The notes under the pieces: model-generated
Told to the model about the DNA's origin: nothing
Seen by the model: the letters and a program-made list of their open reading frames with translations, nothing else
The model's database searches: none
Shown: piece by piece, positions 1 through 7,650 of the stretch
Position numbering within the stretch: position 1 is the stretch's first letter
Layout of the letters: each line of letters starts with the position of its first letter
Source: JANNFX01 sp031380225
GTDB lineage: Bacteria > Pseudomonadota > Alphaproteobacteria > Rhizobiales > Hyphomicrobiaceae
Assembly: GCA_031380225.1 (NCBI GenBank)
Contig: JANNFX010000190.1
Coordinates: forward strand, 1-14,652
Length of the DNA stretch: 14,652 nt
Direction of reading: 5' to 3'
Program-made: the position numbers and the translations under genes

Positions 1-575
1 CATCCAAGCCAGCTTGGGCCGCGAGCGTGGTAAGCGCGAAGCGCAACACATTCGGCAACCTCACAGGTCTCGTTCCCGGCATGGACACGGTGACTTCAGT
101 TACGCAATGGACGGCAACCCAATTCGATCCATCATTGAATTGGAACGACATTGCGTGGATCCGGAGCCTGTGGCCCGGAAAACTGATCATCAAAGGCATT
201 TTTGATGTCGAAGACGCCAAACGAGCCGTGAAGACCGGGGCGTCGGCGATTGTGGTCTCAAACCATGGCGGGCGTCAGCTCGATGGCGCGCCATCGGCGA
301 TTTCGATGCTGCCAAAAATCGCTGAAGCGGTTGGCAGTGAGATCGAAGTCATTTTCGATAGCGGCGTCCGCACCGGCCAAGACGTCATGCGCGCGCTCGC
401 GCTCGGCGCCACGTCGTGCTTGTTAGGCCGTGCCTATATTTATGGACTTGGCGCTGGCGGACAGGCGGGCGTGGCCAAAGCCATCGATATCATCGCCAAA
501 GAGCTCGATATCACCATGGCCTTAACCGGCGTCACGCGTGCCCGCGATATCGACCGGCAGGTGCTGGCAAACTAA
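1..575 (+). CDS. FMN-dependent alpha-hydroxyacid oxidase/dehydrogenase (LldD/glycolate oxidase family), 3' part only
   Basis: The reading frame is open from the left edge (first complete codon at 3) to TAA at 573-575, so the N-terminal half is missing. The visible 190 residues are the C-terminal part of the FMN TIM barrel. They include the flavin-contacting Lys in LIIKGI (codon 192-194), the catalytic base His in SNHGGRQLDG (His codon 264-266) with the substrate-carboxylate Arg after it, the phosphate-binding DSGVRTGQDV strand, and LGRAYIYGL. Family members oxidise L-lactate, glycolate, mandelate or similar 2-hydroxyacids to 2-oxoacids. The substrate cannot be read from this fragment, because residues that help set specificity lie outside. 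The ending (GQAGVAKAIDII then ALTGV) is like L-lactate dehydrogenase LldD. It lies beside a LysR gene and glcDEF, which suggests a 2-hydroxyacid locus. The GTG at 27 is internal, not the true start. Confidence 0.9.
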   Translation, partial: SKPAWAASVVSAKRNTFGNLTGLVPGMDTVTSVTQWTATQFDPSLNWNDIAWIRSLWPGKLIIKGIFDVEDAKRAVKTGASAIVVSNHGGRQLDGAPSAISMLPKIAEAVGSEIEVIFDSGVRTGQDVMRALALGATSCLLGRAYIYGLGAGGQAGVAKAIDIIAKELDITMALTGVTRARDIDRQVLAN

Positions 576-616
576 TTTAGTTGCCATCACCTGCAGTGCC
601 CTTCCGATGAAAAAAG

Positions 617-1603
617 TCAAGACGCAGTGGCTGAGCCGGCGGCGACCTTTTTCGGCACGCCACGAATTCCAGGCTTCACAAGTGACTTGATATTGCCGAG
701 ATCGATGCCCTTTTCCCAGTATGGCTCAAGCCCGAAGTGTTCGGTCAGGAACTCGATGAAGGCATTGACCTTAGCCGGCATAAATTCGCGGCACGGATAA
801 ACGGCATGAATGGCGTGATTGGACGAACCACGGTACTGCGGCAAGACAATTTCCAAAACGCCGCTCTTAATCTCGTTGCCAATTTCCCACAAGCTGCGCA
901 GCCCTATGCCCTGCCCGGACAGCAGCGCTTCACGGATCAATTCAGATGAGTTGGAGCGGATGTTCCCACGCAGCCGTAACTGATGGTCCCCGTCAGGTCC
1001 TTCAAGACGCCAGAATTCCTGGGCGCCTGCTGAGATGCAGTTGTGATGTTCGAGATCAGCTAGTGCCTTTGGCACGCCGGCTTTGCGCAAATACTCGGGC
1101 GAGGCACAAATCACGCGGCGGTCGGGCGACAGTTTCTTGGCAACCAGCGAGCTGTCCGCCAATTCACCGATACGGATGGCGACATCGACGCCATTGCGGA
1201 TGATATCGACGAAGTTGTCGGTCAGATGAACATCGAGTTCGATATCGGGATAGCGCTCGAGAAAGGCCGGTATGACAGGCGACAAGTGCAGACGCGTGAA
1301 CGTTGTCGGCGCTGTCACCTTCAATGCACCACGTGGCTTGGTATTGCGCCGGCTGACAAAGTCATCGGCCTCTTCCACCAGGCTCAAAATATCGACAACG
1401 CGTTTGAAGTAGCCTTCGCCGGTTTCAGTCAACGTTAACTGGCGGGTAGTCCGGTGGAATAAGCGAGCACCGAGCCGATCCTCGAGCAGGCTGACGCGCT
1501 TCGACACCACGGCAGGGGAAAGCCCCATTTCGCGGCCTGCGGCGGACATATTCCCGGTCCGCGCCACGCGGGCAAAGATCTCAAGGTCGCTGATTGTGGT
1601 CAT
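617..1603 (-). CDS. LysR-family transcriptional regulator
   Basis: A 328-residue protein with the standard LysR layout. A winged helix-turn-helix occupies about residues 1-60 (LEIFARVARTGNMSAAGREM, then SPAVVSKRVSLLEDRLGARLFHRTTR). An effector-binding periplasmic-binding-protein fold occupies about residues 90-295. A tail of about 25 residues, rich in small and basic residues, ends the protein. It belongs to the broad group containing DmlR- and AaeR-like regulators by general resemblance; the effector is not predictable. The ATG at 1601-1603 is preceded by GGGGAGG (1612-1618) with an 8-base spacer, which fixes the start. The gene is divergent from glcDEF and convergent, 41 bases away, with the hydroxyacid oxidase. 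By LysR convention it probably controls the divergent glc genes and itself, sensing glycolate or a related hydroxyacid (inference). E. coli uses a GntR-type GlcC for this role. Confidence 0.93.
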   Translation of the reverse strand: MTTISDLEIFARVARTGNMSAAGREMGLSPAVVSKRVSLLEDRLGARLFHRTTRQLTLTETGEGYFKRVVDILSLVEEADDFVSRRNTKPRGALKVTAPTTFTRLHLSPVIPAFLERYPDIELDVHLTDNFVDIIRNGVDVAIRIGELADSSLVAKKLSPDRRVICASPEYLRKAGVPKALADLEHHNCISAGAQEFWRLEGPDGDHQLRLRGNIRSNSSELIREALLSGQGIGLRSLWEIGNEIKSGVLEIVLPQYRGSSNHAIHAVYPCREFMPAKVNAFIEFLTEHFGLEPYWEKGIDLGNIKSLVKPGIRGVPKKVAAGSATAS

Positions 1604-1611
1604 GTATTTGG

Positions 1612-1618
1612 CCTCCCC
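1612..1618 (-). promoter_or_regulatory. Ribosome binding site of the LysR gene
   Basis: Reading the minus strand, GGGGAGG lies 8 bases before the ATG at 1603. This is close to the ideal Shine-Dalgarno sequence and supports that start over other in-frame codons. Confidence 0.75.
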
Positions 1619-1679
1619 AGGCTTCGAGACGGGTTCTCGTTATCGCGCAAAGTGAATAAGGTTCTTCGCCCTTTCGTTG

Positions 1680-1708
1680 ATTATATGCCGATGTGTTGGA
1701 AGTTTGTC
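1680..1708 (-). promoter_or_regulatory. Candidate sigma-70-type promoter for the LysR gene
   Basis: On the minus strand a perfect TATAAT hexamer (positions 1685 down to 1680) lies 77 bases upstream of the start codon. A weak -35 candidate, GACAAA (1708-1703), sits at a 17-base spacing. The -10 is convincing as a string but the -35 is poor, as is usual for activator-dependent promoters. Start-site mapping would be needed to confirm it. Confidence 0.35.
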
Positions 1709-1747
1709 GCTGATAAATTGCACTTGCATAGATCATTTTACATTTCG

Positions 1748-1777
1748 TTGAAAATATAGGTCGTGGGCGAGTATAAC
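1748..1777 (+). promoter_or_regulatory. Candidate promoter for glcDEF
   Basis: TTGAAA (1748-1753) and TATAAC (1772-1777), separated by 18 bases, resemble a sigma-70 promoter pointing at glcD. If it is used, transcription would start near 1784 and leave an untranslated leader of about 157 bases that carries the palindromes and tandem repeat described separately. The long leader is a reason for caution; a second promoter nearer glcD is possible. Confidence 0.35.
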
Positions 1778-1794
1778 GTAGGCGCCGCGTTTTC

Positions 1795-1846
1795 ATAGTG
1801 CACTGTGCAGCCAAGCGTGCACCGGCGGCCGGAGCGTGTTAAACAC
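1795..1846. promoter_or_regulatory. Candidate operator palindromes in the LysR/glcD divergent region
   Basis: Two short dyads lie between the candidate glc promoter and glcD. One is AGTGCACT (1797-1804), a perfect 8-bp palindrome whose next flanking pair mismatches and whose following pair matches. The other is GTGTT-A-AACAC (1836-1846), a perfect 11-bp palindrome with a single central base. Their form suits dimeric regulators, but neither is a clear LysR T-N11-A box, so binding by the adjacent LysR protein is only a guess. Confidence 0.25.
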
Positions 1847-1865
1847 AAAGAAAACGCACGACAGT

Positions 1866-1883
1866 TGGCACCTGTGGCACCTG
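1866..1883. repeat. Perfect 9-bp tandem duplication in the glcD leader region
   Basis: The 9-mer TGGCACCTG occurs twice head to tail (1866-1874 and 1875-1883), ending 57 bases before the glcD start codon. It could be a repeated protein-binding site on one face of the helix or a simple slippage duplication; the sequence alone does not decide. Confidence 0.5.
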
Positions 1884-1940
1884 GCGCCCAACACGCCGCC
1901 TAACAAAATTTCGTAAGGTTCTGGAAAGATTGATTTTTAT

Positions 1941-3413
1941 ATGACATCCATCGCCCTACCCACTCCTGACCCATCGATTATCGCGCGACGCTTAGAGATA
2001 ACCGCCGCACTTGAGACCCTGTGCCCCGGCGCCGTGATATCCGACGAAGATGGCCGCCGCACTTTCGAGACCGATGCGCTGACCGCTTACCGGCGCATGC
2101 CGCTCGCCGTCGTGTTGCCGCGCACTACCGAAGAAGTGTCGAAAGTGCTGGCTTACGCCCATCAGAATAAGATCAAAGTTGTACCGCGCGGCGCCGGTAC
2201 GTCGCTGTGTGGCGGCGCATTGCCGGCCGAGGATGCCATCGTCGTCGGCGTCTCAAAGATGAACCGCGTGCTCGATATCGACTACATAAGCCGTACCGCA
2301 CACGTTGAATCCGGCATCACAAATTTGGCGATCTCGGCTGCTGTGGCCCCGCGCGGTTTCTTCTATGCCCCCGACCCGTCAAGCCAACTCGCCTGCACGC
2401 TGGCCGGCAACCTGGCGATGAACTCAGGCGGCGCGCATTGCTTGAAGTATGGCGTCACAACGAACAACGTGCTCGGCGTCAAACTGGTGCTGATGACCGG
2501 CGAGGTCGTTGAAATCGGCGGCGCGCATCTGGAGCCTGAAGGCTATGACGTGTTGGCGCTGGTGATCGGCTCGGAAGGACAATTCGGGATCATCACCGAA
2601 GCAACCGTGCGCATCTTGCCGTCCGCCGAAGGCGCCAAACCGATGATGGTGGGCTTTGAAAGCGCCGCCAAGGCGGCAATTTGCGTCGCACGCATCATCG
2701 CATCCGGCATTATTCCAGTTGCCATCGAGTTCATGGATAAACCCGCCATCGAAGTTTGCGAGGAGTTTGCCAAGGCTGGTTACCCGCTCGATTGCGAAGC
2801 GCTGCTGATCATCGAAGTTGAAGGCTCGGAGGAAGAAATAAAAGACCGGCTTGGTTACATCTACAGTATCGCCGCCGAACTCTCGCCGACATCCGTCGTC
2901 GTTGCCGAGACCGCCGCCCAGGCCGCGCGTATTTGGAAGGGCCGCAAGTCAGCCTTCGGTGCTATCGGGCGCAAAGCCGACTATTACTGCATGGACGGCA
3001 CGATACCGCTCGCCAATCTTCCGCACGTCCTTGAAAAAATCTCAGAAATTTGTGCCCGTGAAAATTTGAAAGTGGCCAATATCTTTCACGCTGGCGATGG
3101 AAATTTGCATCCGCTCGTCATGTACGACGCCAACAAGCCGGGCGACCTTGAAAAAGCCGAGCGAGCTGGCAATGACATCCTAAGACTCTGTGTCGAGGTT
3201 GGCGGATGCCTGACTGGCGAACATGGAGTCGGCATTGAAAAGCGCGACCTGATGAGCGTGCAGTTCAACGAAACCGATCTCGCGGTGCAAATGCGGATCA
3301 AGTCGGTGTTCGACCCGTATTGGTTGTTGAACGCGGCCAAGGTGTTCCCGCTAGAAGGCCGTCCGTCCCTGATCATCGCACCGCCGCAGACAGCGCAATC
3401 CGCAGCCGCGTAA
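1941..3413 (+). CDS. glcD: Glycolate oxidase FAD-binding subunit GlcD
   Basis: A 490-residue flavoprotein (E. coli GlcD is 499), the catalytic subunit of the glycolate oxidase complex that oxidises glycolate (and D-lactate more weakly) to glyoxylate and passes electrons to the membrane chain through GlcF. It belongs to the vanillyl-alcohol-oxidase/PCMH FAD fold. The FAD pyrophosphate loop is at residues 82-95 (PRGAGTSLCGGALP), and a second FAD segment includes TLAGNLAMNSGGAHCLKYG and GSEGQFGIITE. The C-terminal oxidase half carries NIFHAGDGNLHP (about residue 380) with the metal/substrate His residues, and TGEHGVGIEKRD (about 425). The ATG at 1941 has a weak GGAAAG (1923-1928) 12 bases upstream. 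glcE follows after 12 bases, and glcF after that, so the three form one operon. A D-lactate dehydrogenase role is less likely because glcE and glcF are both present. Confidence 0.95.
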   Translation: MTSIALPTPDPSIIARRLEITAALETLCPGAVISDEDGRRTFETDALTAYRRMPLAVVLPRTTEEVSKVLAYAHQNKIKVVPRGAGTSLCGGALPAEDAIVVGVSKMNRVLDIDYISRTAHVESGITNLAISAAVAPRGFFYAPDPSSQLACTLAGNLAMNSGGAHCLKYGVTTNNVLGVKLVLMTGEVVEIGGAHLEPEGYDVLALVIGSEGQFGIITEATVRILPSAEGAKPMMVGFESAAKAAICVARIIASGIIPVAIEFMDKPAIEVCEEFAKAGYPLDCEALLIIEVEGSEEEIKDRLGYIYSIAAELSPTSVVVAETAAQAARIWKGRKSAFGAIGRKADYYCMDGTIPLANLPHVLEKISEICARENLKVANIFHAGDGNLHPLVMYDANKPGDLEKAERAGNDILRLCVEVGGCLTGEHGVGIEKRDLMSVQFNETDLAVQMRIKSVFDPYWLLNAAKVFPLEGRPSLIIAPPQTAQSAAA

Positions 3414-3418
3414 AGGAG
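3413..3418 (+). promoter_or_regulatory. Ribosome binding site deciding the TTG start of glcE
   Basis: AAGGAG overlaps the last base of the glcD stop codon and lies 7 bases before TTG at 3426. This strong site, at ideal spacing and followed by a family-typical N-terminus, makes the rare TTG start credible and suggests translational coupling with glcD. Confidence 0.75.
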
Positions 3419-3425
3419 CAATCTC

Positions 3426-4649
3426 TTGGATAGCAACGTGCTCCACCCCGTAACCGAATGGGAACTTCGGAGCATGCTCGCTGCATTGATCGATCGCCGG
3501 ATTGCGGTCGAGATTGCGGGAGCAGGAACCAAGCGTGCTTGTGGCCGCCCTATCAACGCCCAAGCCGCGATTTCAACATCAAGGATGCGCGGCATCACGC
3601 TTTATGAGCCGACCGAACTCGTCATGAGCGCCAGAAGCGGCACGACGCTCTCACAAGTTGAAACCGAACTCGCCGCTCGCGGTCAAATGCTGCCGTTTGA
3701 ACCGATTGATCTTGGCCCAGCGCTTGGTCAACAGCCGGGCCAGCAAACCATCGGCGGGGTCTTTGCAACCAACCTGTCCGGCGCACGTCGCATATCGGCC
3801 GGATCGGCACGCGATCACCTGATCGGTCTCAAAGCCGTCAACGGGCGCGGCGAAGAGTTCAAGTCCGGCGGCCGGGTCATGAAGAATGTCACCGGGTACG
3901 ATGTGGCACGAGGATTGACTGGGAGCTGGGGTACGCTGGCGGTATTTTCGGAAGTGACGTTCAAAGTCTTGCCGTTGCCCGATAATGTGTTGACCCTCGC
4001 TTACTCTGGCCTAACCGGCGAACTCGCGTGTGAACTGATGGCCGCCGCCATGGGATCGCCATTCGAAGTAACCGGCACCGTGCATCTCTCAGAAGCACTC
4101 GTCGGGCGCCTCAGGACACCTGGTCTCAACGGGACTGGTAAATCGTTGACGATCATCAGAATTGAAAATTTCACCAAGTCGCTGAATTACCGCAAGCAGC
4201 GGCTCAAAGACCTACTTTCGGCCTATGGAACGCCGCAAGAGCTTGACCTTGAGCCGTCACTGAAGCTGTGGGGCGAGCTAAAGCGATTGGGCGTGTTTCC
4301 AAACAGCGCTTCGCATCTGTGGCGCATATCAACGGCGCCGAAAAACGGCGCCAAGCTTGTCGCCGCTGTCCGCCGCCATATGCCACTCGAAGTCATGTAC
4401 GACTGGTCGGGCGGCTTGATTTGGATTGAAGTCCCAGCAACTGCAGACGCTGGCTCGGCCGACGTGCGCCGTGCGGTATCGAGCTATGGCGGCCACGCAA
4501 CCCTTATTCGAGCCAGTGAGGCGGTGCGTCGCGAAGTTCAGGTGTTCCAACCGCTCACGCCCGGATTCGCCCGCATCACCGAAGGGCTCAAGGCCGCCTT
4601 TGATCCGCTCGGTCTCTTGAACCCTGGCCGCATGTACGCCGCTTTATAG
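3426..4649 (+). CDS. glcE: Glycolate oxidase FAD-binding subunit GlcE
   Basis: A 407-residue second FAD-binding subunit of glycolate oxidase, homologous to the FAD domain of GlcD but lacking its full substrate half. E. coli GlcE is somewhat shorter (about 350). Visible motifs include a degenerate FAD loop EIAGAGTKRACGRP (about residues 28-41), and the run TIGGVFATNLSGARR followed by SARDHLIGLKAVNGRGE. Next come GGRVMKNVTGYDVARGLTGS and WGTLAVFSEVTFKVLP, all characteristic of GlcE. The C-terminus (LLNPGRMYAAL) is the usual end of FAD-linked oxidases of this type. Translation starts at TTG 3426 behind AAGGAG, 12 bases after glcD, so the two are co-expressed and probably coupled. It is needed with GlcD and GlcF for activity in E. 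coli; the same is inferred here. Confidence 0.93.
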   Translation: MDSNVLHPVTEWELRSMLAALIDRRIAVEIAGAGTKRACGRPINAQAAISTSRMRGITLYEPTELVMSARSGTTLSQVETELAARGQMLPFEPIDLGPALGQQPGQQTIGGVFATNLSGARRISAGSARDHLIGLKAVNGRGEEFKSGGRVMKNVTGYDVARGLTGSWGTLAVFSEVTFKVLPLPDNVLTLAYSGLTGELACELMAAAMGSPFEVTGTVHLSEALVGRLRTPGLNGTGKSLTIIRIENFTKSLNYRKQRLKDLLSAYGTPQELDLEPSLKLWGELKRLGVFPNSASHLWRISTAPKNGAKLVAAVRRHMPLEVMYDWSGGLIWIEVPATADAGSADVRRAVSSYGGHATLIRASEAVRREVQVFQPLTPGFARITEGLKAAFDPLGLLNPGRMYAAL

Positions 4650-4722
4650 TTGGACAGAGTTCGAGTACGCCTGATGCCGCCACACTGCCACGCAGCAAGT
4701 TCGCCCTCAAGATTTGAAGCTG

Positions 4723-6093
4723 ATGCAAACGACATTTACGCCACAGCAGATTGAAAATCCCCGCATCGCGGAAGCCGACCGCATCTTGCGCAAATGTGTG
4801 CATTGCGGATTGTGCACAGCGGTGTGCCCGACCTACGTCGTGCTTGGCGACGAGCGCGACAGCCCGCGCGGCCGCATTTATCTGATCAAAGATATGTTCG
4901 AGCGCGGCGGCACACCATCGAACGAAGTGCGTCATCATATTGATCGCTGCCTGTCGTGCTTGTCGTGCACGTCGACTTGCCCGTCGGGTGTTGACTACAT
5001 GCACCTGATCGATACCGCTCGCGCTGAAATTCACGACAAGACAACGCGGCCGGCCAAGGCTCAGTTCGTCCGTAATTTGATAGCAAACGTCGTTCCAAGC
5101 CCGCGCCGGTTCCGGTTGGCCTTGAAGTTGGCTCGCTTCGGCCATCCGTTCATTCCCCTGATGCGCCGGTTCGGTTTCCCGGAACTGGCAGCGATGGTTG
5201 AGATGGCGCCGAAAATCGTGCCAGCCGCATCGCGCTTCGAAGGCCCAGGCGCCGCCGTGACGAAAACCCAGCGCCAAAAGCGCGTCATTCTGATGCCGGG
5301 TTGCGCGCAGCAGGTTTTGCGGCCCAGCATCAATGACGCCACCATCCGCTTGTTGGCGCGGCGTGGCGTTGATGTTGCCGTTGCAAAGGGTTCGGGTTGT
5401 TGTGGCGCGCTCGTTCATCACATGGGCCGTGAGCAAGATGCCCTCAACGCAGCCAAAGCCAACATCGATGCCTGGACAAAGGAAATGGGCCGTGGGCCGG
5501 TCGACGCAATCATTATCAATGCGTCGGGCTGCGGCACCACAGTCAAAGACTACGGACACATGTTGCGCAACGACCCTGTCTACAAAGACAGTGCCGCCAA
5601 GATTTCGGCCATAACTCGCGACATCACCGAATTCCTTGTTGAGACCAATATCGGCCCGCCGTCGCGCTGGTCTTCGATCCGTGTTGCCTATCACTCGGCG
5701 TGCTCGATGCAGCACGGCCAGCGCATTACCGAGGAGCCGATGGAGTTGCTGACTGGCGCTGGCTATAGCGTCACCGGTGTTCCTGAGAGCCATTTGTGTT
5801 GTGGCTCGGCCGGCACCTATAATATTTTACAGGCCGAAATTGCCGGGCAACTCAAAGCCCGCAAAATTGCCAACATCCGCACGACCAAGGCCGACGTGGT
5901 CGCGACGGGAAACATCGGCTGCATTGCACAACTTGCAAGCGGTATGGATATTCCGGTGGTCCACACCATCGAACTCTTGGACTGGGCATACGGCGGCCCA
6001 GTTCCTGTCGGGCTTGAACATTTAAAACGGTTCGCAACCGATGTGCCTTCCGCAAAAATGCGCCCGGAAGACTATATTCAAGCGGCGCAATAG
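4723..6093 (+). CDS. glcF: Glycolate oxidase iron-sulfur subunit GlcF
   Basis: A 456-residue iron-sulfur protein that carries electrons from GlcD/GlcE to the respiratory chain at the inner face of the membrane. Two ferredoxin-type 4Fe-4S clusters are visible: CVHCGLCTAVCP (Cys 25, 28, 31, 35) and CLSCLSCTSTCP (Cys 76, 79, 82, 86). Two cysteine-rich CCG domains follow, with GSGCCGALVHH in the first and HLCCGSAGTYN in the second. I chose ATG 4723 because the resulting MQTTFTPQQ start aligns with the MQTQL start of E. coli GlcF; an upstream in-frame TTG at 4714 is the alternative. No strong ribosome binding site precedes either. A 73-base gap follows glcE with no visible terminator, so this is the third gene of the operon. 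Confidence 0.95.
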   Translation: MQTTFTPQQIENPRIAEADRILRKCVHCGLCTAVCPTYVVLGDERDSPRGRIYLIKDMFERGGTPSNEVRHHIDRCLSCLSCTSTCPSGVDYMHLIDTARAEIHDKTTRPAKAQFVRNLIANVVPSPRRFRLALKLARFGHPFIPLMRRFGFPELAAMVEMAPKIVPAASRFEGPGAAVTKTQRQKRVILMPGCAQQVLRPSINDATIRLLARRGVDVAVAKGSGCCGALVHHMGREQDALNAAKANIDAWTKEMGRGPVDAIIINASGCGTTVKDYGHMLRNDPVYKDSAAKISAITRDITEFLVETNIGPPSRWSSIRVAYHSACSMQHGQRITEEPMELLTGAGYSVTGVPESHLCCGSAGTYNILQAEIAGQLKARKIANIRTTKADVVATGNIGCIAQLASGMDIPVVHTIELLDWAYGGPVPVGLEHLKRFATDVPSAKMRPEDYIQAAQ

Positions 6094-6165
6094 GCCAAAC
6101 ATCTGCTCTGGTGTGCCGGCCTAGTCGCCGCACCCAACGCTCCTTCAAGTTCCGGTTACTCGAAA

Positions 6166-7650
6166 ATGCTGCTGACACTGACAACGACGCATCATCCGGC
6201 GACCGATCTCGGCTTCTTGTTGCACAAGAATCCTGGACGGGTGCACGAGCATGACCTCGCGTTCGGAAAAGCAGTGCTGTTCTATCCTGAAGCGACTGAC
6301 GCTCGCACGACGGCCGCTCTGACGCTAGATATCGACCCGGTTGCTCTTGTACGCGGCAAGGGAAAAGGCGACAGCGGCATGCTCGACCAGTACGTCAACG
6401 ACCGGCCCTATGCGGCCTCGTCGTTCCTCGCGGTCGCAATTGCCAAGACGCTCCGCAATGCGCTGTCGGGGAGTTCAAAGGAACGCGCTGAACTAGCTTT
6501 AACTGCAATCCCACTTGAGGCGCGCGTCCTGCCGTTGCCGGTTCGCGGCTCTGAAGGTCTGATCGAAAAACTGTTCGCTCCACTTGGCTATGAGATCGCC
6601 ATCGAAGCAATTCCGCTGGATGAAACTTGGCCGGACTGGGGCGATAGTCCCTATGTTTCGCTAACGCTGAAGGCCAACTGCCGCGTCCGTGATTTGCTGG
6701 CGCATCTCTATGTGCTGATCCCGGTGCTCGACCGCAAAAAGCACTACTATGTTGAAAAGAGCGAACTCGAAAAATTGCTGGCCAAAGGCGAAGGCTGGCT
6801 GGCTGCCCATCCCGAGAAAGAGTTAATCGCCAACCGCTATCTGCGTTTCAAGCGGTCATGGACCAAGGAAGTGCTGGAACGGCTCGCAGAAAATGGCCCT
6901 GTGACAAGCGACGACGAGCCGGTCGTGGACGTTGCGGAGCTGGGCGAAGCCACTGCGCAACCGGTAGACGGCAGCGCTGAAGCTGACCCCGCATCCGAGC
7001 CGCCCATTGAAATTAAAAAAGACGCCGCCGAAGCCACACTCGAAAAGCCGTTGCGCATGCACGAGCTGCGCCTCAATCGCGTTGCCGAAGTGCTGGTTGA
7101 GAGAGGCTGCCGCCGCGTCGTCGATCTCGGCTGCGGGTCTGGCAAGCTCCTCAAGCGGCTGATGGCCGAAAAGCAGTTCACCGAAATCCTGGGCGTTGAC
7201 GTCTCAAGCCTCGGCCTTGAATTAGCTGAGCGCCGGTTGAAGTTGGACCGCATGAGCGAACGCCAGCGGAAACGCCTCAATATCATCCAAGGCGCACTGA
7301 CCTATCGCGACAGACGCCTTGAAGGCTATGACGCAGCAGCACTGGTCGAAGTGATCGAGCACCTCGACCCCGAACGGCTACCGGCGATGGTGCGTGTGGT
7401 GTTTGAATTCGCAAAGCCAACGCTGGTTGTTATCACCACGCCGAACGTCGAATACAATGCCAAATTCGAAGGCATGAAGCCCGGCCAGGTGCGCCATGCC
7501 GATCATCGCTTCGAGTGGACGCGAACGGAATTTGAAGCCTGGTGCAAACCCGTCGCAGAACGCTTTGACTACAAGGTCTCATTCTCAGGAATCGGTGATG
7601 CCGACGAAATATTCGGTGCCCCGTCGCAGATGGCGGTGTTCGAGAAATGA
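6166..7650 (+). CDS. hen1: Bacterial Hen1, 3'-terminal RNA ribose 2'-O-methyltransferase (RNA repair)
   Basis: A 494-residue protein with the layout of bacterial Hen1. The N-terminal Hen1-specific domain spans about residues 1-240, begins LLTLTTTHHPATDLGFLLHK and is typical of partners of Pnkp. An acidic, proline/alanine-rich linker covers about 245-295. A SAM-dependent methyltransferase domain covers about 298-494: SAM motif I is VVDLGCGSGKLL (318-329), VGVD-type motif II is GVDVSS, the metal-binding E-x2-E-H is EVIEH (E395, E398, H399), and the conserved RHADHRFEWTR segment supplies another His ligand (H444 or H447). The family adds a 2'-O-methyl group at an RNA 3' end, in bacteria to the 3' half of cleaved RNA before Pnkp ligates it. 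The stop overlaps the pnkp start (ATGA), so the two are translationally coupled. It follows glcF by 72 bases without an obvious terminator. Confidence 0.95.
   Translation: MLLTLTTTHHPATDLGFLLHKNPGRVHEHDLAFGKAVLFYPEATDARTTAALTLDIDPVALVRGKGKGDSGMLDQYVNDRPYAASSFLAVAIAKTLRNALSGSSKERAELALTAIPLEARVLPLPVRGSEGLIEKLFAPLGYEIAIEAIPLDETWPDWGDSPYVSLTLKANCRVRDLLAHLYVLIPVLDRKKHYYVEKSELEKLLAKGEGWLAAHPEKELIANRYLRFKRSWTKEVLERLAENGPVTSDDEPVVDVAELGEATAQPVDGSAEADPASEPPIEIKKDAAEATLEKPLRMHELRLNRVAEVLVERGCRRVVDLGCGSGKLLKRLMAEKQFTEILGVDVSSLGLELAERRLKLDRMSERQRKRLNIIQGALTYRDRRLEGYDAAALVEVIEHLDPERLPAMVRVVFEFAKPTLVVITTPNVEYNAKFEGMKPGQVRHADHRFEWTRTEFEAWCKPVAERFDYKVSFSGIGDADEIFGAPSQMAVFEK

Noticed and set aside
1711..1735. 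Imperfect 25-bp dyad TGAT...ATCA as a LysR box
   Set aside because: Only about half the positions pair and there is no clean T-N11-A core.
1866..1883. The 9-bp duplication or the GCGGGA array as a CRISPR array
   Set aside because: The repeats are contiguous without spacers, far too short, and no cas genes are present.
4588..5793. A 401-codon open frame on the minus strand opposite glcF
   Set aside because: It covers an unmistakable iron-sulfur subunit gene on the other strand and shows no motifs; it is a by-product of GC-rich codon use.
6112..6132. Imperfect stem between glcF and hen1 as a terminator
   Set aside because: The stem carries a bulge and is not followed by a T-run.
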